DNA of 64,000 nt from NCBI RefSeq assembly GCF_037076525.1, contig NZ_AP029018.1, positions 1,240,001-1,304,000 of the forward strand, read 5' to 3'. The notes beneath the pieces were generated by a model that saw nothing but the letters and a program-made list of their open reading frames with translations, ran no database searches and had not been told where the DNA came from. The position numbers were made by a program, and so were the translations under genes. Shown in pieces: positions 53,594 through 62,413 of the stretch. Origin of the DNA: Selenomonas sp. TAMA-11512 (lineage in GTDB: Bacteria; Bacillota; Negativicutes; Selenomonadales; Selenomonadaceae). Position 1 is the stretch's first letter, and each line of letters begins with the position of its first letter.

Positions 53594-54498
53594 GTAAATG
53601 TATAGCAGAGACGGCAAAGATGAAACTTGCTATTATAGGAGTAGGCCTTATTGGGGGCTCCTTAGGAATGTCACTAAAAGCGGCTCTCGGTGATGATATT
53701 TACATCACGGGCCTTTGTCGAACACAGGACTCCATGGATTTAGCCATGGAGCGTGGGGCTGTCGACTTTGCTTCGTCCGATTTGGAGACGGTGGTCAAGG
53801 ACGCGGATATTGTCTTTCTGTCCACACCCGTCTTACAGATGCCTCCGCTCGTTGCACGCATGCTGCCGTTTTTGAAACCGGGCGTTATTTTGACTGACGC
53901 AGGCAGCACGAAAGGGTATCTCTACGAAAAACTCAGGGAAATCCTGCCGTCGGATGTCTATTATATTGCCGGACACCCCATGACGGGTAAGGAGAAAAGT
54001 GGTGTTGCGGCGGCAGATAAGGATCTCTTTAAGAACCATGCCTACATCATCGTCGGGGACACGGGAGCTCCGAGAGAAGCTCATGAGAAATTGCGTGCGC
54101 TTTTAGAGCACACGGAAGCGACCTTCTACGAACTTGGCTATGAGGCACACGATCGCTGTGCCTCTATTATCAGTCATATCCCGCATATCACGGCCGCTGC
54201 GCTTGTCACGCTGCTTAATCGGAGCGGTGATGACTTTGAGTCGTGCCTAAAACTTGCCGCAGGCGGTTTCAAAGATACGACACGTGTTGCGTCCGGCGAC
54301 TCTGATATGTGGGCAGATATCTGCATGACGAATCCAATTGCCATTCGCGATCACCTGGTTCGTATGCAGGGAATCCTGGGTGAGGTCATCAAGTACATAG
54401 ATCAAGGTGACCGCGATGGTGTATATCAGTACTTTTTAGCGGCGAAGAGAAGCCGTGATGAGATTATTTGGCGGACAGAAAAACTGTTCGAGCTCTAA
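53590..54498 (+). CDS. tyrA: Prephenate dehydrogenase
   Basis: 302 residues. It oxidatively decarboxylates prephenate to 4-hydroxyphenylpyruvate for tyrosine synthesis. The Rossmann fingerprint GVGLIGGSLG starts at residue 17. Catalytic segments AGHPMTGKEKSG and the helical C-terminal domain with ISHIPHITAAALV and AAGGFKDTTRVASGD are present. There is no ACT or chorismate mutase fusion. ATG 53590 overlaps the DAHP synthase stop (ATGA), so the two are translationally coupled; Met11 is a possible alternative start. Confidence 0.95.
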   Translation: MSKCIAETAKMKLAIIGVGLIGGSLGMSLKAALGDDIYITGLCRTQDSMDLAMERGAVDFASSDLETVVKDADIVFLSTPVLQMPPLVARMLPFLKPGVILTDAGSTKGYLYEKLREILPSDVYYIAGHPMTGKEKSGVAAADKDLFKNHAYIIVGDTGAPREAHEKLRALLEHTEATFYELGYEAHDRCASIISHIPHITAAALVTLLNRSGDDFESCLKLAAGGFKDTTRVASGDSDMWADICMTNPIAIRDHLVRMQGILGEVIKYIDQGDRDGVYQYFLAAKRSRDEIIWRTEKLFEL

Positions 54499-54548
54499 AC
54501 AGATGCGTGCCAAAACGCAGACGACAGCATGTTCTCATTATGATGTTT

Positions 54549-54561
54549 ACATAATTTATGT
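54549..54561. other. Perfect 13-base dyad between tyrA and the DUF3783 gene
   Basis: ACATAA-T-TTATGT, in a 153-base gap. It could be an operator; no regulator can be named. Confidence 0.3.
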
Positions 54562-54651
54562 CACACTATTAGGCGGCATATTCGTTAGGAGGACACCTGC
54601 GAAGTATGTCGCCTTTTCACTTTGTGCAGAATGTCACAAGAAGGGAATATT

Positions 54652-55077
54652 ATGAAAAAGACTGCAGCAGCAAAGGCAAACAAAAATGAAAAAATTCTTT
54701 TATACTGCATGGATGATGCTCGATTCGAAATGGTATCAGTGGCAATTAAAAAACTACATATTGAAGTGCTGCAGGCAGATGAGCGTGCTCTCGGAAAAAA
54801 AGTGGGAGCGCTTTTTGGAATGAGAGGATTCAGTGATTCATCGGTCGAGGTGCAGCCCGCTTTTCATCGAGAGGCAGCCGTTTTTTACAATATCAAGAAC
54901 AAGCGCCTGGATGCAGTTCTTTCAGGATTAAAAGAAGAAAATATTATTTTAAAATACAAAGCTGTAACAACGCCGTTTAACATCCATTGGACACTGGCAA
55001 AGCTTTTTGATACGATGTATAAGGAGCATGCTTATCTGGTTGAAAAGGGGGCAGATGGGGTTCATCATGATGAATAA
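54652..55077 (+). CDS. DUF3783-domain protein
   Basis: 141 residues. A Lys-rich N-terminus (KKTAAAKANKNEK) is followed by a compact domain with ILLYCMDDARFEMVSVAIKKL and the C-terminal LKYKAVTTPFNIHWTLAKLFDTMYKEH, the pattern of the DUF3783 family seen in Firmicutes. Function unknown. The end overlaps the next gene by 11 bases, so the two are probably made together. AAGGG precedes the ATG. Confidence 0.8.
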   Translation: MKKTAAAKANKNEKILLYCMDDARFEMVSVAIKKLHIEVLQADERALGKKVGALFGMRGFSDSSVEVQPAFHREAAVFYNIKNKRLDAVLSGLKEENIILKYKAVTTPFNIHWTLAKLFDTMYKEHAYLVEKGADGVHHDE

Positions 55078-55900
55078 TATGGAAAAAGCGGAAGAAAAAG
55101 AGCAGCTTGAAAAAACGCAGCTTCTTTCTTCCGAGCAGCAGCTGCAAATTCAACAAGAGGATTACGAAAAAATAACCACAGGTGAAATACGTGAACTGCC
55201 GAGACACGGGACAAGTGGTGTACGCAATCAAAAGACGATGGATGCGGAAGAGTCGTTTACAAATACAGAAAGAGGAATTGGTAAAACGGCAAAAAAAATT
55301 ATAATCATTGGCGGGGTGTTTTTTGCAGCTTTAGTTACAGGTTTCGTTCTATCGGACTCAGCACAGGAACAGGAGCGTATGCGACAGGAACAGGCGACGG
55401 CTGTGCAGGATTTGGAAATTCGTCAAAGCCATATGGCAAAGGAAGAAGCAGCGTTAGAACAACAGAAAGCCGCATTGGAGAAACAGAAGTCTGAACTCGA
55501 AGCTCGTGAGCGTGAACTTGAAAAAGAAGAAGCCCGTTTACAAGGTAAGGAAGAGCGTATTGAACAGGAGAAAGCATCCAATTCTGTTGTTGACAATGTG
55601 ATTGATAAGATTACGGGAAAAGATGGAGAACGTAAGCGGGAAGCGGCGGATGTGGAAACAGACATCAACAAGCTGCACGAAGAATTAAAGACACTTCGTG
55701 CAGCCATTCAGGATACTGATACAACCTTGCAAAAAATTGATGAACAGCTGGATAGTCTTGGTGAATTGGCGGAAAGTGCCAGGCGTGCATCCGATACCGC
55801 GAGGGAGGCTTACAAGGAAAATGAGCAATTGATTAATAAGGTGCTTACATTTATTGAACAAGGGGCAAATGTACTGCGTGCATTTTTTACATCAAAGTGA
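55067..55900 (+). CDS. Membrane-anchored coiled-coil protein, unknown
   Basis: 277 residues. An acidic N-terminal cytoplasmic tail of about 75 residues precedes one membrane span (IIIIGGVFFAALVTGFVL, residues about 76-95). Roughly 90 residues of strongly heptad-like Glu/Lys/Gln sequence follow, then a second helical region (DINKLHEELKTLRAAIQDTD...) to the C-terminus. The layout resembles cell-envelope scaffold proteins but no domain is recognisable. It overlaps the DUF3783 gene. Two adjacent ATG codons (55067, 55070) follow a GGGG stretch. Confidence 0.72.
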   Translation: MMNNMEKAEEKEQLEKTQLLSSEQQLQIQQEDYEKITTGEIRELPRHGTSGVRNQKTMDAEESFTNTERGIGKTAKKIIIIGGVFFAALVTGFVLSDSAQEQERMRQEQATAVQDLEIRQSHMAKEEAALEQQKAALEKQKSELEARERELEKEEARLQGKEERIEQEKASNSVVDNVIDKITGKDGERKREAADVETDINKLHEELKTLRAAIQDTDTTLQKIDEQLDSLGELAESARRASDTAREAYKENEQLINKVLTFIEQGANVLRAFFTSK

Positions 55901-55967
55901 TATTTCAATAAACTGTAAAATCAACGAAAAGACCCCTAAAAGACATTTTCCTGATGACATAAAGGGA

Positions 55968-55996
55968 GTGACATACATTCTATAACGTAGTATAAT
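55968..55996 (+). promoter_or_regulatory. Promoter of the ComFB-like gene
   Basis: GTGACA, 17 bases, perfect TATAAT, 41 bases before the ATG. Confidence 0.6.
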
Positions 55997-56036
55997 ACTA
56001 CCATGGAGTTGTTGATTTGGAAGGTGTGTGTGCAGG

Positions 56037-56351
56037 ATGCCGATCAAGAATGTCATGGAAGACTTTGTAGAAGGAAATATGAAGGATGTTCTTCACATGT
56101 ATCCGGAGTGTTGCCGCTGTCACGCGTGCCGGGATGATATTATGAGTATTGCTCTCAACCATCTTGAACCGAAGTATGTTTCGACTGAAAAAGGCGGCGT
56201 GTTTGCAAAGCTTGTAGCACTTGATCCAATGGAAAAGGTGGTTATCATTCAAGAGATCGCAAAGGCAGTCCAAATTGTAGCTAAGTCTCCAAGACATCCT
56301 GAAGAGGAGAAAATTTTGCCGGATTCGACAGACGTAAAGAAAAAAAAATAA
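56037..56351 (+). CDS. Late-competence ComFB-like protein
   Basis: 104 residues with the ComFB fold opening (KNVMEDFVEGNMKDVL). A cysteine cluster follows at residues 25-31 (Cys25, Cys26, Cys28, Cys31), suggesting a metal site. ALNHLEPKYVSTEKGGVF is the family's central motif. A basic Lys-rich tail ends the protein. In Bacillus comFB is in the comF operon but is not essential for transformation. Here it stands alone with its own promoter and terminator-like hairpin. Confidence 0.85.
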   Translation: MPIKNVMEDFVEGNMKDVLHMYPECCRCHACRDDIMSIALNHLEPKYVSTEKGGVFAKLVALDPMEKVVIIQEIAKAVQIVAKSPRHPEEEKILPDSTDVKKKK

Positions 56352-56369
56352 TAAACATCTAAAAGGAAA

Positions 56370-56426
56370 GCTGGCCTGCCACCCAAAGTTACTCATTAAG
56401 TCTAACTTTTGGCGGCAGGTCAGTTT
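56370..56426 (+). terminator. Terminator-like hairpin after the ComFB-like gene
   Basis: CTGGCCTGCC with CAAAGTTA pairs with TAACTTTTG and GGCAGGTCAG, forming a long imperfect stem followed by TTTG. The T tract is short. Confidence 0.6.
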
Positions 56427-56546
56427 GTGCAAAAGTTTGATAAGTTGTACAATAATTGTCTTAAAAGAATAATGCGACAATGAAACTTGCAATTTGCCCC
56501 TAGGGGTTTATTCTATAGAAAAATGTAGCGTAATACCTTGATAATA

Positions 56547-56555
56547 TGATATAAT
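56547..56555 (+). promoter_or_regulatory. Extended -10 promoter of alaS
   Basis: TGATATAAT, an extended -10 with perfect TATAAT, 54 bases before the start. No good -35 match. Confidence 0.5.
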
Positions 56556-56609
56556 CCACAAGTTAGAAACAATAGATAAAGATGTAAAATACATGGAGGT
56601 AGGTTTATT

Positions 56610-59234
56610 TTGAAATACATGAGCGGCAACGAACTTCGAGAGGCGTATTTGCGGTTTTTCGCCGAAAAGAAGGCGCATTTGCGTTTGGCAAGTGCATCGT
56701 TGATTCCCGAAAACGATCCTACGCTTTTGATTATTGGCGCCGGGATGGCTCCTTTCAAACCGTTTTTTACGGGTAAAATGAAACCTCCGTGTACGCGTAT
56801 TACGACAAGTCAGCGTTGTGTGCGTACGGGTGATATAGAAAATGTCGGTCGAACGGCGCGACATCAGACCTTCTTTGAAATGCTCGGAAATTTTTCCTTT
56901 GGCGATTATTTTAAGCAGGAAGCTATCTCTTGGGCATGGGAATTTTTGACGGAGGTTGTCGAACTTCCGAAGGACAAGCTTTGGGCAAGTGTCTACCCGG
57001 ATGATGAAGAGGCAATCGCTATTTGGCTTAAGCAGCCGGGGTTCGCACAGGATCACATCGTGAAACTGGAGGATAACTTCTGGGAAATTGGAGAGGGGCC
57101 CTGTGGTCCGGATTCAGAGATTTATATTGATTTGGGCGAGGAACGTGGCTGTGGCAAGGAGACATGTGCTGTTGGCTGCGACTGCGATCGCTACTTGGAA
57201 ATCTGGAATCTTGTCTTTACGCAGTATAATAGAACGGGGGATGGGGAATACCTGCCTCTTGAACATAAAAATATTGATACGGGCTGCGGCTTGGAACGAC
57301 TTGCGTCTGTCGTACAGGCAAAGAAAACGAACTTTGAGACAGACTTGCTCTATCCGATTATTGAGTATGCTGCAGGTATTGCCGGTGTTGCGTATGGCAA
57401 AGATGTAGAGACGGATATTTCACTCAAGGTCATTGCGGATCATGCGCGCAGCATGGCCATCATGATTATGGACGGCATCCTGCCATCGAACGAAGGTCGT
57501 GGTTATGTCCTGCGTCGTATCCTGCGACGCGCGATTCGTCATGCACGTCTTCTCGGGATTCAGGGTAAATTCCTTGAAGGAGTTGTCAATTCGGTTATTT
57601 CTATCTTTAAAGATGCATCGGATTTCGGTGCAATTGTTCAAAAGGAAGCGTATATCAAGAAGGTTATCAGCCAGGAAGAGGACCGTTTCCATCAGACGCT
57701 TTCCCAAGGTATGGAGCTTTTAAACGAGGAGATCAAAAAACTCAAAGACAGCAAGAAGACCACACTCGATGGAAAAGCAGTTTTCAAACTCTATGATACA
57801 TTCGGTTTTCCCTGGGAACTTACAGAGGAAATCCTTGAGGAAGAGCACTTCTCTCTCGATAAAGAGGGGTTTGAGGCAGCCATGAAGGCACAGCGTGAGC
57901 GCGCTCGTGCGGCTCGTGGTGAGAATCAGCGCGTCACTGTTCCCGACTTGTCCGGGATAGATACAGCAAGTCTTCAGCAGGACAGCAAGGCGACGCATGC
58001 AGAAATCGTTGCCATCTGGAAAGAGGGTATACTTGTTGATACGCTTGCTGACGGCGAGGAGGCCGGTATCATCCTATCTGTAACTCCCTTTTATGCAGAA
58101 GGCGGTGGACAGGTTGGTGATGCCGGGCATTTTACGGGTGAATTTGGTAAGGTTTGCATTGATAATGCAAAGAGGCTTCCTGATGGAACGATTTATCATT
58201 TAGGCTATGTTGAAGAAGGGCAATTAAAAGTCGGTGAATCGGTTTCGATTCAAATTGATCAGGAGAAAAAGCGTTCGTCCGCTCGTAACCATACAGCGAC
58301 ACACCTTTTGCAGGCTGCACTGAAGAAAGTTGTCGGTGATCAGGTCAATCAGGCGGGGTCGCTTGTTACTCCGGAGCGTCTTCGCTTCGACTTCTCAAAC
58401 TTTGAGCCGCTTACCGAGGAACAGCTCAAGTCCGTTGAGGATATGGTCAATGAAGAAATCTTAAAAGGCACGGAAGTGACCATTCGTCAAATGAAAATTG
58501 ATGATGCAAAAGCGATAGGAGCGATGGCGCTTTTTGGTGAGAAGTACGGCGATATCGTGCGCGTCGTCAGCGTCGGTGATTTCAGCGTAGAGCTTTGCGG
58601 CGGATCGCATGTACGCGATGTCGGATTGATCGGTTCTCTTAAGATTATCAGTGAGACAGGCGTCGCTGCCGGTGTGCGCCGTATTGAAGCAATCACCGGA
58701 CGTGCTGCTCTTGCGTATGCAAATAAGCAAGAGGAGTTGGTGTGCTCGCTTGCGCGGATTCTCAAGTGTCAGAAAGAGGACATCGCGACACACGTAACGG
58801 ATCTTCAAACAAACCTTAAAGATACACAGAAGAAATTGGCTGCATTCCAAGCAAGTCAGGCGAAGGATGAGGTTGAGAACCTGCTGTCTGCAGCTGATAC
58901 GATCAATGGAGTGACTTTTGTGGGTGGTAAGGTCACGAGCGAAGGTGTTGACGATCTTCGAAAGATGGCAGATCTCGTCATTGATAAGCTTTCCAATGGC
59001 GTTGTTGTGCTGGCTTCGGCGCAGGATGGAAAGGCAATTCTGGTCGCTAAAGCCGGTAAGGATGCACTTGATAAGGGAATTCATGCAGGCAATGTTGTCA
59101 AAGCGGCTGCAAAAGCAGTAAATGGCGGCGGCGGCGGGCGAAAGGATATGGCGCAGGCCGGCGGCAATGATCCCGACAAAATTGACGAAGCGATTAAGGC
59201 TGCAAAAGAAGAAGTGCAGAAACAGATCGGGTAG
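56610..59234 (+). CDS. alaS: Alanyl-tRNA synthetase
   Basis: 874 residues, full bacterial length. Class II catalytic core with RTGDIENVGRTARHQTFFEMLGNFSFGDYF and the RRAIRHARLLG motif. The editing domain has HTATHLLQAAL (HxxxH metal ligands) and ELCGGSHVRD (Cys and His). The C-terminal oligomerisation part ends with a Gly-rich GGGGGRKDMAQAGG. TTG 56610 is used because GGAGGTAGG lies upstream at about eight bases; ATG 56619 is 17 bases away. No T-box was found before it. Confidence 0.96.
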   Translation: MKYMSGNELREAYLRFFAEKKAHLRLASASLIPENDPTLLIIGAGMAPFKPFFTGKMKPPCTRITTSQRCVRTGDIENVGRTARHQTFFEMLGNFSFGDYFKQEAISWAWEFLTEVVELPKDKLWASVYPDDEEAIAIWLKQPGFAQDHIVKLEDNFWEIGEGPCGPDSEIYIDLGEERGCGKETCAVGCDCDRYLEIWNLVFTQYNRTGDGEYLPLEHKNIDTGCGLERLASVVQAKKTNFETDLLYPIIEYAAGIAGVAYGKDVETDISLKVIADHARSMAIMIMDGILPSNEGRGYVLRRILRRAIRHARLLGIQGKFLEGVVNSVISIFKDASDFGAIVQKEAYIKKVISQEEDRFHQTLSQGMELLNEEIKKLKDSKKTTLDGKAVFKLYDTFGFPWELTEEILEEEHFSLDKEGFEAAMKAQRERARAARGENQRVTVPDLSGIDTASLQQDSKATHAEIVAIWKEGILVDTLADGEEAGIILSVTPFYAEGGGQVGDAGHFTGEFGKVCIDNAKRLPDGTIYHLGYVEEGQLKVGESVSIQIDQEKKRSSARNHTATHLLQAALKKVVGDQVNQAGSLVTPERLRFDFSNFEPLTEEQLKSVEDMVNEEILKGTEVTIRQMKIDDAKAIGAMALFGEKYGDIVRVVSVGDFSVELCGGSHVRDVGLIGSLKIISETGVAAGVRRIEAITGRAALAYANKQEELVCSLARILKCQKEDIATHVTDLQTNLKDTQKKLAAFQASQAKDEVENLLSAADTINGVTFVGGKVTSEGVDDLRKMADLVIDKLSNGVVVLASAQDGKAILVAKAGKDALDKGIHAGNVVKAAAKAVNGGGGGRKDMAQAGGNDPDKIDEAIKAAKEEVQKQIG

Positions 59235-59251
59235 AGAATGGTATGCAAGCA

Positions 59252-59285
59252 AAGTGGCTGCTGCACAATTTTGTGTAACAGCCCT
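59252..59285 (+). terminator. Weak hairpin after alaS
   Basis: GGCTG-CACAA pairs with TTGTG-CAGCC with an internal loop, followed by CTTT only. It may give partial termination. Confidence 0.35.
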
Positions 59286-59329
59286 TTGGTGATTTTCAGG
59301 GTTATCGGTTTTGGAAGGGAGACAGCTGC

Positions 59330-60289
59330 GTGGAGGTTGATGTAACGACTCGTGTAAGTCGTTATCTTCGCATGGGATTCTTTTCGCTTGTGCTGTTCAT
59401 CTTCGTTTTGGGTGCGAGCCTTTATCTTTATCAACAGCGTACGAGAGGTATAGAGCTCTCTGACGCGGTGATACAAGGGGATATGGTTGAGGTCAAGACA
59501 AAGACGAAAGGCATCTTGGCAGGAATTTCTGTGAACGATGGCGATGTAGTCGAGGCAGCTGCACCCATTTTGGTATTGACAGTCCCTTTGGGGGAAGCGG
59601 AGCTGAAGCAGCTCGAGGATACAGTGGCGCTGACAAAACGTAATTTGACGGATTTACAAAAAGGAATTACGGTTATGCGGGAAGTGCCTGTTGTAACATC
59701 CTCCGCCGGGAGCGGTGCATCGGTAGCCGCGGCACAAGAACGTCTCGATCGCATGAACAAGCTTTATGAAATGGGCGCTATCAGTGCTGTTAAGCGTGAT
59801 CAGGCACAGGCTGAATATCAGGCGGCACTTGCTTCAAGCAGCACTACTGCAGCAAGCAGTCGCTATCAGACATCCGTGCAGCCTGCATCACCGGAGGTTG
59901 TCAAACAGGGGGAGACAGCGCTTAAACAGGCAGAGGTTGCTTTTGCTAATGCGAAAAAGACGATTGAAGAGTCTGTCGTTAAGGCTCCGGTACCTGGGAT
60001 AGTGCATCTCTTACCGTGGACTGTCGGACAGGAACTGGAAGAGGATACAACGATAGCATGGATTGAAAGTCAGACATCGTTTCATATTGAGGCTACAGCA
60101 CCGATAACGCAAAAGTCTCAATTCGCCGTCGGGCAGCCTGTACAATATGACCTTGCAGGTCACAGCATGCAAGGTATGGTACAAGAAATTACGGAGGATG
60201 ACGCATCTTTGCATCTGCGTATTTCTTTGCCGACTGATACGGAGGATTATGCGGCGGGGGATAAGATCTCTGTTCGCGTGCTGCGGTAA
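59330..60289 (+). CDS. HlyD-family membrane-fusion/periplasmic adaptor protein
   Basis: 319 residues. One N-terminal membrane anchor (MGFFSLVLFIFVLGASLYLYQ, residues about 15-33) precedes a lipoyl-like half (GILAGISVNDGDVVEAAAPIL), a coiled hairpin with EAELKQLEDTVALTKR and a second lipoyl half (VKAPVPGIVHLLPWTVGQELEEDT), then a beta-barrel. This is the HlyD/EmrA layout used with ABC, MFS or RND exporters in diderm bacteria. No pump or outer-membrane channel gene is adjacent. GTG 59330 follows GAAGGGAGA. Confidence 0.85.
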   Translation: MEVDVTTRVSRYLRMGFFSLVLFIFVLGASLYLYQQRTRGIELSDAVIQGDMVEVKTKTKGILAGISVNDGDVVEAAAPILVLTVPLGEAELKQLEDTVALTKRNLTDLQKGITVMREVPVVTSSAGSGASVAAAQERLDRMNKLYEMGAISAVKRDQAQAEYQAALASSSTTAASSRYQTSVQPASPEVVKQGETALKQAEVAFANAKKTIEESVVKAPVPGIVHLLPWTVGQELEEDTTIAWIESQTSFHIEATAPITQKSQFAVGQPVQYDLAGHSMQGMVQEITEDDASLHLRISLPTDTEDYAAGDKISVRVLR

Positions 60290-60323
60290 TATGCGCGATA
60301 TATAGTTGAAAGGAGGTGGGTGT

Positions 60324-61076
60324 TTGCGTGTTTTATTGACAAATGATGACGGCATTGAGGCGGATGGAATAGAGGCGCTGGTTGCTGCGCTTGCGTCATC
60401 GCATAAAATTGTTGTGGCTGCGCCCACAAGAGAAATGAGCGGAATGTCACACGCCATTACGGTGGGAAAGCCCCTTTCTGTGACACACTGTGCGTATCTT
60501 GAAGAAGCGTATGGTGTCGAAACGTATTGTATCGATGGAACACCGGCAGACTGTGTGATGCTGTATCTTGAAGCAATCGCAGATACAAAGCCGGATCTTG
60601 TCATTTCCGGAATCAATCACGGTTCGAATCTCGGTACGGATGTCTTATACTCAGGTACCGTCAATGCCGCGATGGAGGGTTATCTGCACGATATACCTGC
60701 AATTGCCGTATCCCTGGAGGAACGATCGGAGATACCTTTTGCAGAAGCTGCAAATATTATTCGGGCGACACTGCCCGGATGGCTTGACGTTGATGAAACG
60801 CCGTTCTACAATGTAAATTTTCCAAGGCAGTTTTCAGGCGGTATACCGAGTTTTTCCTATAGCCGTATCGGTCGTCGCGACTATATCAATGCGTTTAATC
60901 GTTATGAGGAGGACGACGGTCGTCTCTATTATGTGATGGCAGGGGAGATTGATGATGATCACAGCGATGCCATGTCGGATCTTGTCGCTGTAAAAAATGG
61001 ATATATTTCTGTCACGCCGTTAATGACGGATTTGACAGATCATATATTATTGGACACATTTCAACGAAATGTGTAG
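60324..61076 (+). CDS. surE: 5'-nucleotidase SurE
   Basis: 250 residues, metal-dependent nucleoside monophosphatase/exopolyphosphatase. The metal site LTNDDGIEADG opens the protein; VAAPTREMSGMSHAIT, DGTPADCVMLYL and SGINHGSNLGTDVLYSGTVNAAMEG are the other conserved blocks. TTG 60324 lies after AAAGGAGGTGG with good spacing; the frame extends to 60306 but that would lie upstream of this site. Confidence 0.94.
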   Translation: MRVLLTNDDGIEADGIEALVAALASSHKIVVAAPTREMSGMSHAITVGKPLSVTHCAYLEEAYGVETYCIDGTPADCVMLYLEAIADTKPDLVISGINHGSNLGTDVLYSGTVNAAMEGYLHDIPAIAVSLEERSEIPFAEAANIIRATLPGWLDVDETPFYNVNFPRQFSGGIPSFSYSRIGRRDYINAFNRYEEDDGRLYYVMAGEIDDDHSDAMSDLVAVKNGYISVTPLMTDLTDHILLDTFQRNV

Positions 61077-61153
61077 CAAATGCGTTTCCTGCGCAAAAGC
61101 ATTGCAGGATTTTGGAGAGGTTTTTCGGTTGTAAACGGAGAGGAGAAATTGCT

Positions 61154-62395
61154 ATGGAATCTATGATTAAAGACATTAAGCTGGCACCATCCGGCCATGA
61201 TAAGATCAATTGGGTCAAAAATTTCATGCCTGTTATGGAGGCTGTCAACAAGGAATTTTCAGTATCGAAACCCTTTGCCGGCAAGAAGATTGTTATCACG
61301 CTTCATCTTGAAGCGAAGACGGCATATCTGGCAATTATCATGAAGAATGCAGGTGCGGAGGTTGCTATTACGGGCAGTAATCCGCTGTCGACACAGGATG
61401 ATATTGCCGCTGCACTCGTCGAGGAGGGAATCCATGTCTTTGCAACGCATGGCTGCACAGATGAGGAGTATGAGACCTATATCCAGAGGGCATTGGATAT
61501 CAAGCCGGACATCATCATTGACGATGGCGGCGATCTTGTGCATATTCTCCATACGAAGCGTCGTGAACTCCTGCCCAATATCCTGGGCGGTTCCGAAGAG
61601 ACAACGACCGGTGTTCATAGGCTCCATGGGTTGGCTAAGACCGGCAAGCTCGAGTTCCCTATGATTGCAGCAAACGATGCCTATTGCAAGTATCTTTTTG
61701 ATAATCGCTATGGCACCGGGCAGTCTACGTGGGATGGCATCATGCGTGCGACGAACCTGAGTATCGCCGGCAAGACTGTCGTCATTGCCGGGTACGGATG
61801 GTGCGGTAAAGGCGGTGCCATGCGTGCGTTGGGGCTTGGCGCAAATGTCGTTATTACCGAAGTCGATCCAATCAAAGCAATCGAGGCTGTATTTGACGGG
61901 TTCCGTGTTATGCCGATGGACGAGGCCGCAAAGATCGGCGACATCTTCTTGACTCTTACGGGTAATAAGGACATCCTTCGCAAGCATCACTTCGAGGTCA
62001 TGAAGGATGGCGCCATGATGGCAAACTCCGGACACTTTGACGTGGAAATCAACATTCCGGAGCTTGCGGAAATTTCCACATCTCGTCGTACCGTGCGTCA
62101 GAACATCGAGGAATTTGTGCAGAAGGACGGCAGAAAGCTCTACCTGCTTGCAGAAGGACGTCTGGTCAATCTTGCCGCAGGGGACGGACATCCCGCCGAA
62201 ATCATGGATCTTTCCTTTGGCGTGCAGTTCTTCTCGGCACTGCACATTCTACAGCATCATCAGGAGCTCAAGAACGAGGTTTATCTGATGCCGGATGAAA
62301 TCAATACGAAAATCGCAGAGCTTAAACTTGCCGCAGTCGGTGTCAAGATTGATACACTGACAGCAGAGCAGAGAGAATATCTCTCGCTGGACTAA
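61154..62395 (+). CDS. ahcY: Adenosylhomocysteinase
   Basis: 413 residues, the short bacterial/archaeal form. It reversibly hydrolyses S-adenosylhomocysteine to adenosine and homocysteine with bound NAD. Signatures are ITLHLEAKTAYLA, GSNPLSTQDDIAAAL, GGSEETTTGVHRL, and the NAD fingerprint VVIAGYGWCGKGGAMRALG. The segment NSGHFDVEI is also typical. ATG 61154 follows AGGAGAAATT. The SAH/MTA deaminase gene lies 18 bases after the stop, a coherent pair for removing SAH. Confidence 0.95.
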   Translation: MESMIKDIKLAPSGHDKINWVKNFMPVMEAVNKEFSVSKPFAGKKIVITLHLEAKTAYLAIIMKNAGAEVAITGSNPLSTQDDIAAALVEEGIHVFATHGCTDEEYETYIQRALDIKPDIIIDDGGDLVHILHTKRRELLPNILGGSEETTTGVHRLHGLAKTGKLEFPMIAANDAYCKYLFDNRYGTGQSTWDGIMRATNLSIAGKTVVIAGYGWCGKGGAMRALGLGANVVITEVDPIKAIEAVFDGFRVMPMDEAAKIGDIFLTLTGNKDILRKHHFEVMKDGAMMANSGHFDVEINIPELAEISTSRRTVRQNIEEFVQKDGRKLYLLAEGRLVNLAAGDGHPAEIMDLSFGVQFFSALHILQHHQELKNEVYLMPDEINTKIAELKLAAVGVKIDTLTAEQREYLSLD

Positions 62396-62413
62396 GCGAG
62401 TGAGGAGATTATC

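Noticed and set aside
56352-56609. T-box or amino-acid riboswitch upstream of alaS
   Set aside because: No GGGTGG-type antiterminator, specifier loop or terminator was found; only a promoter and the upstream gene's hairpin.
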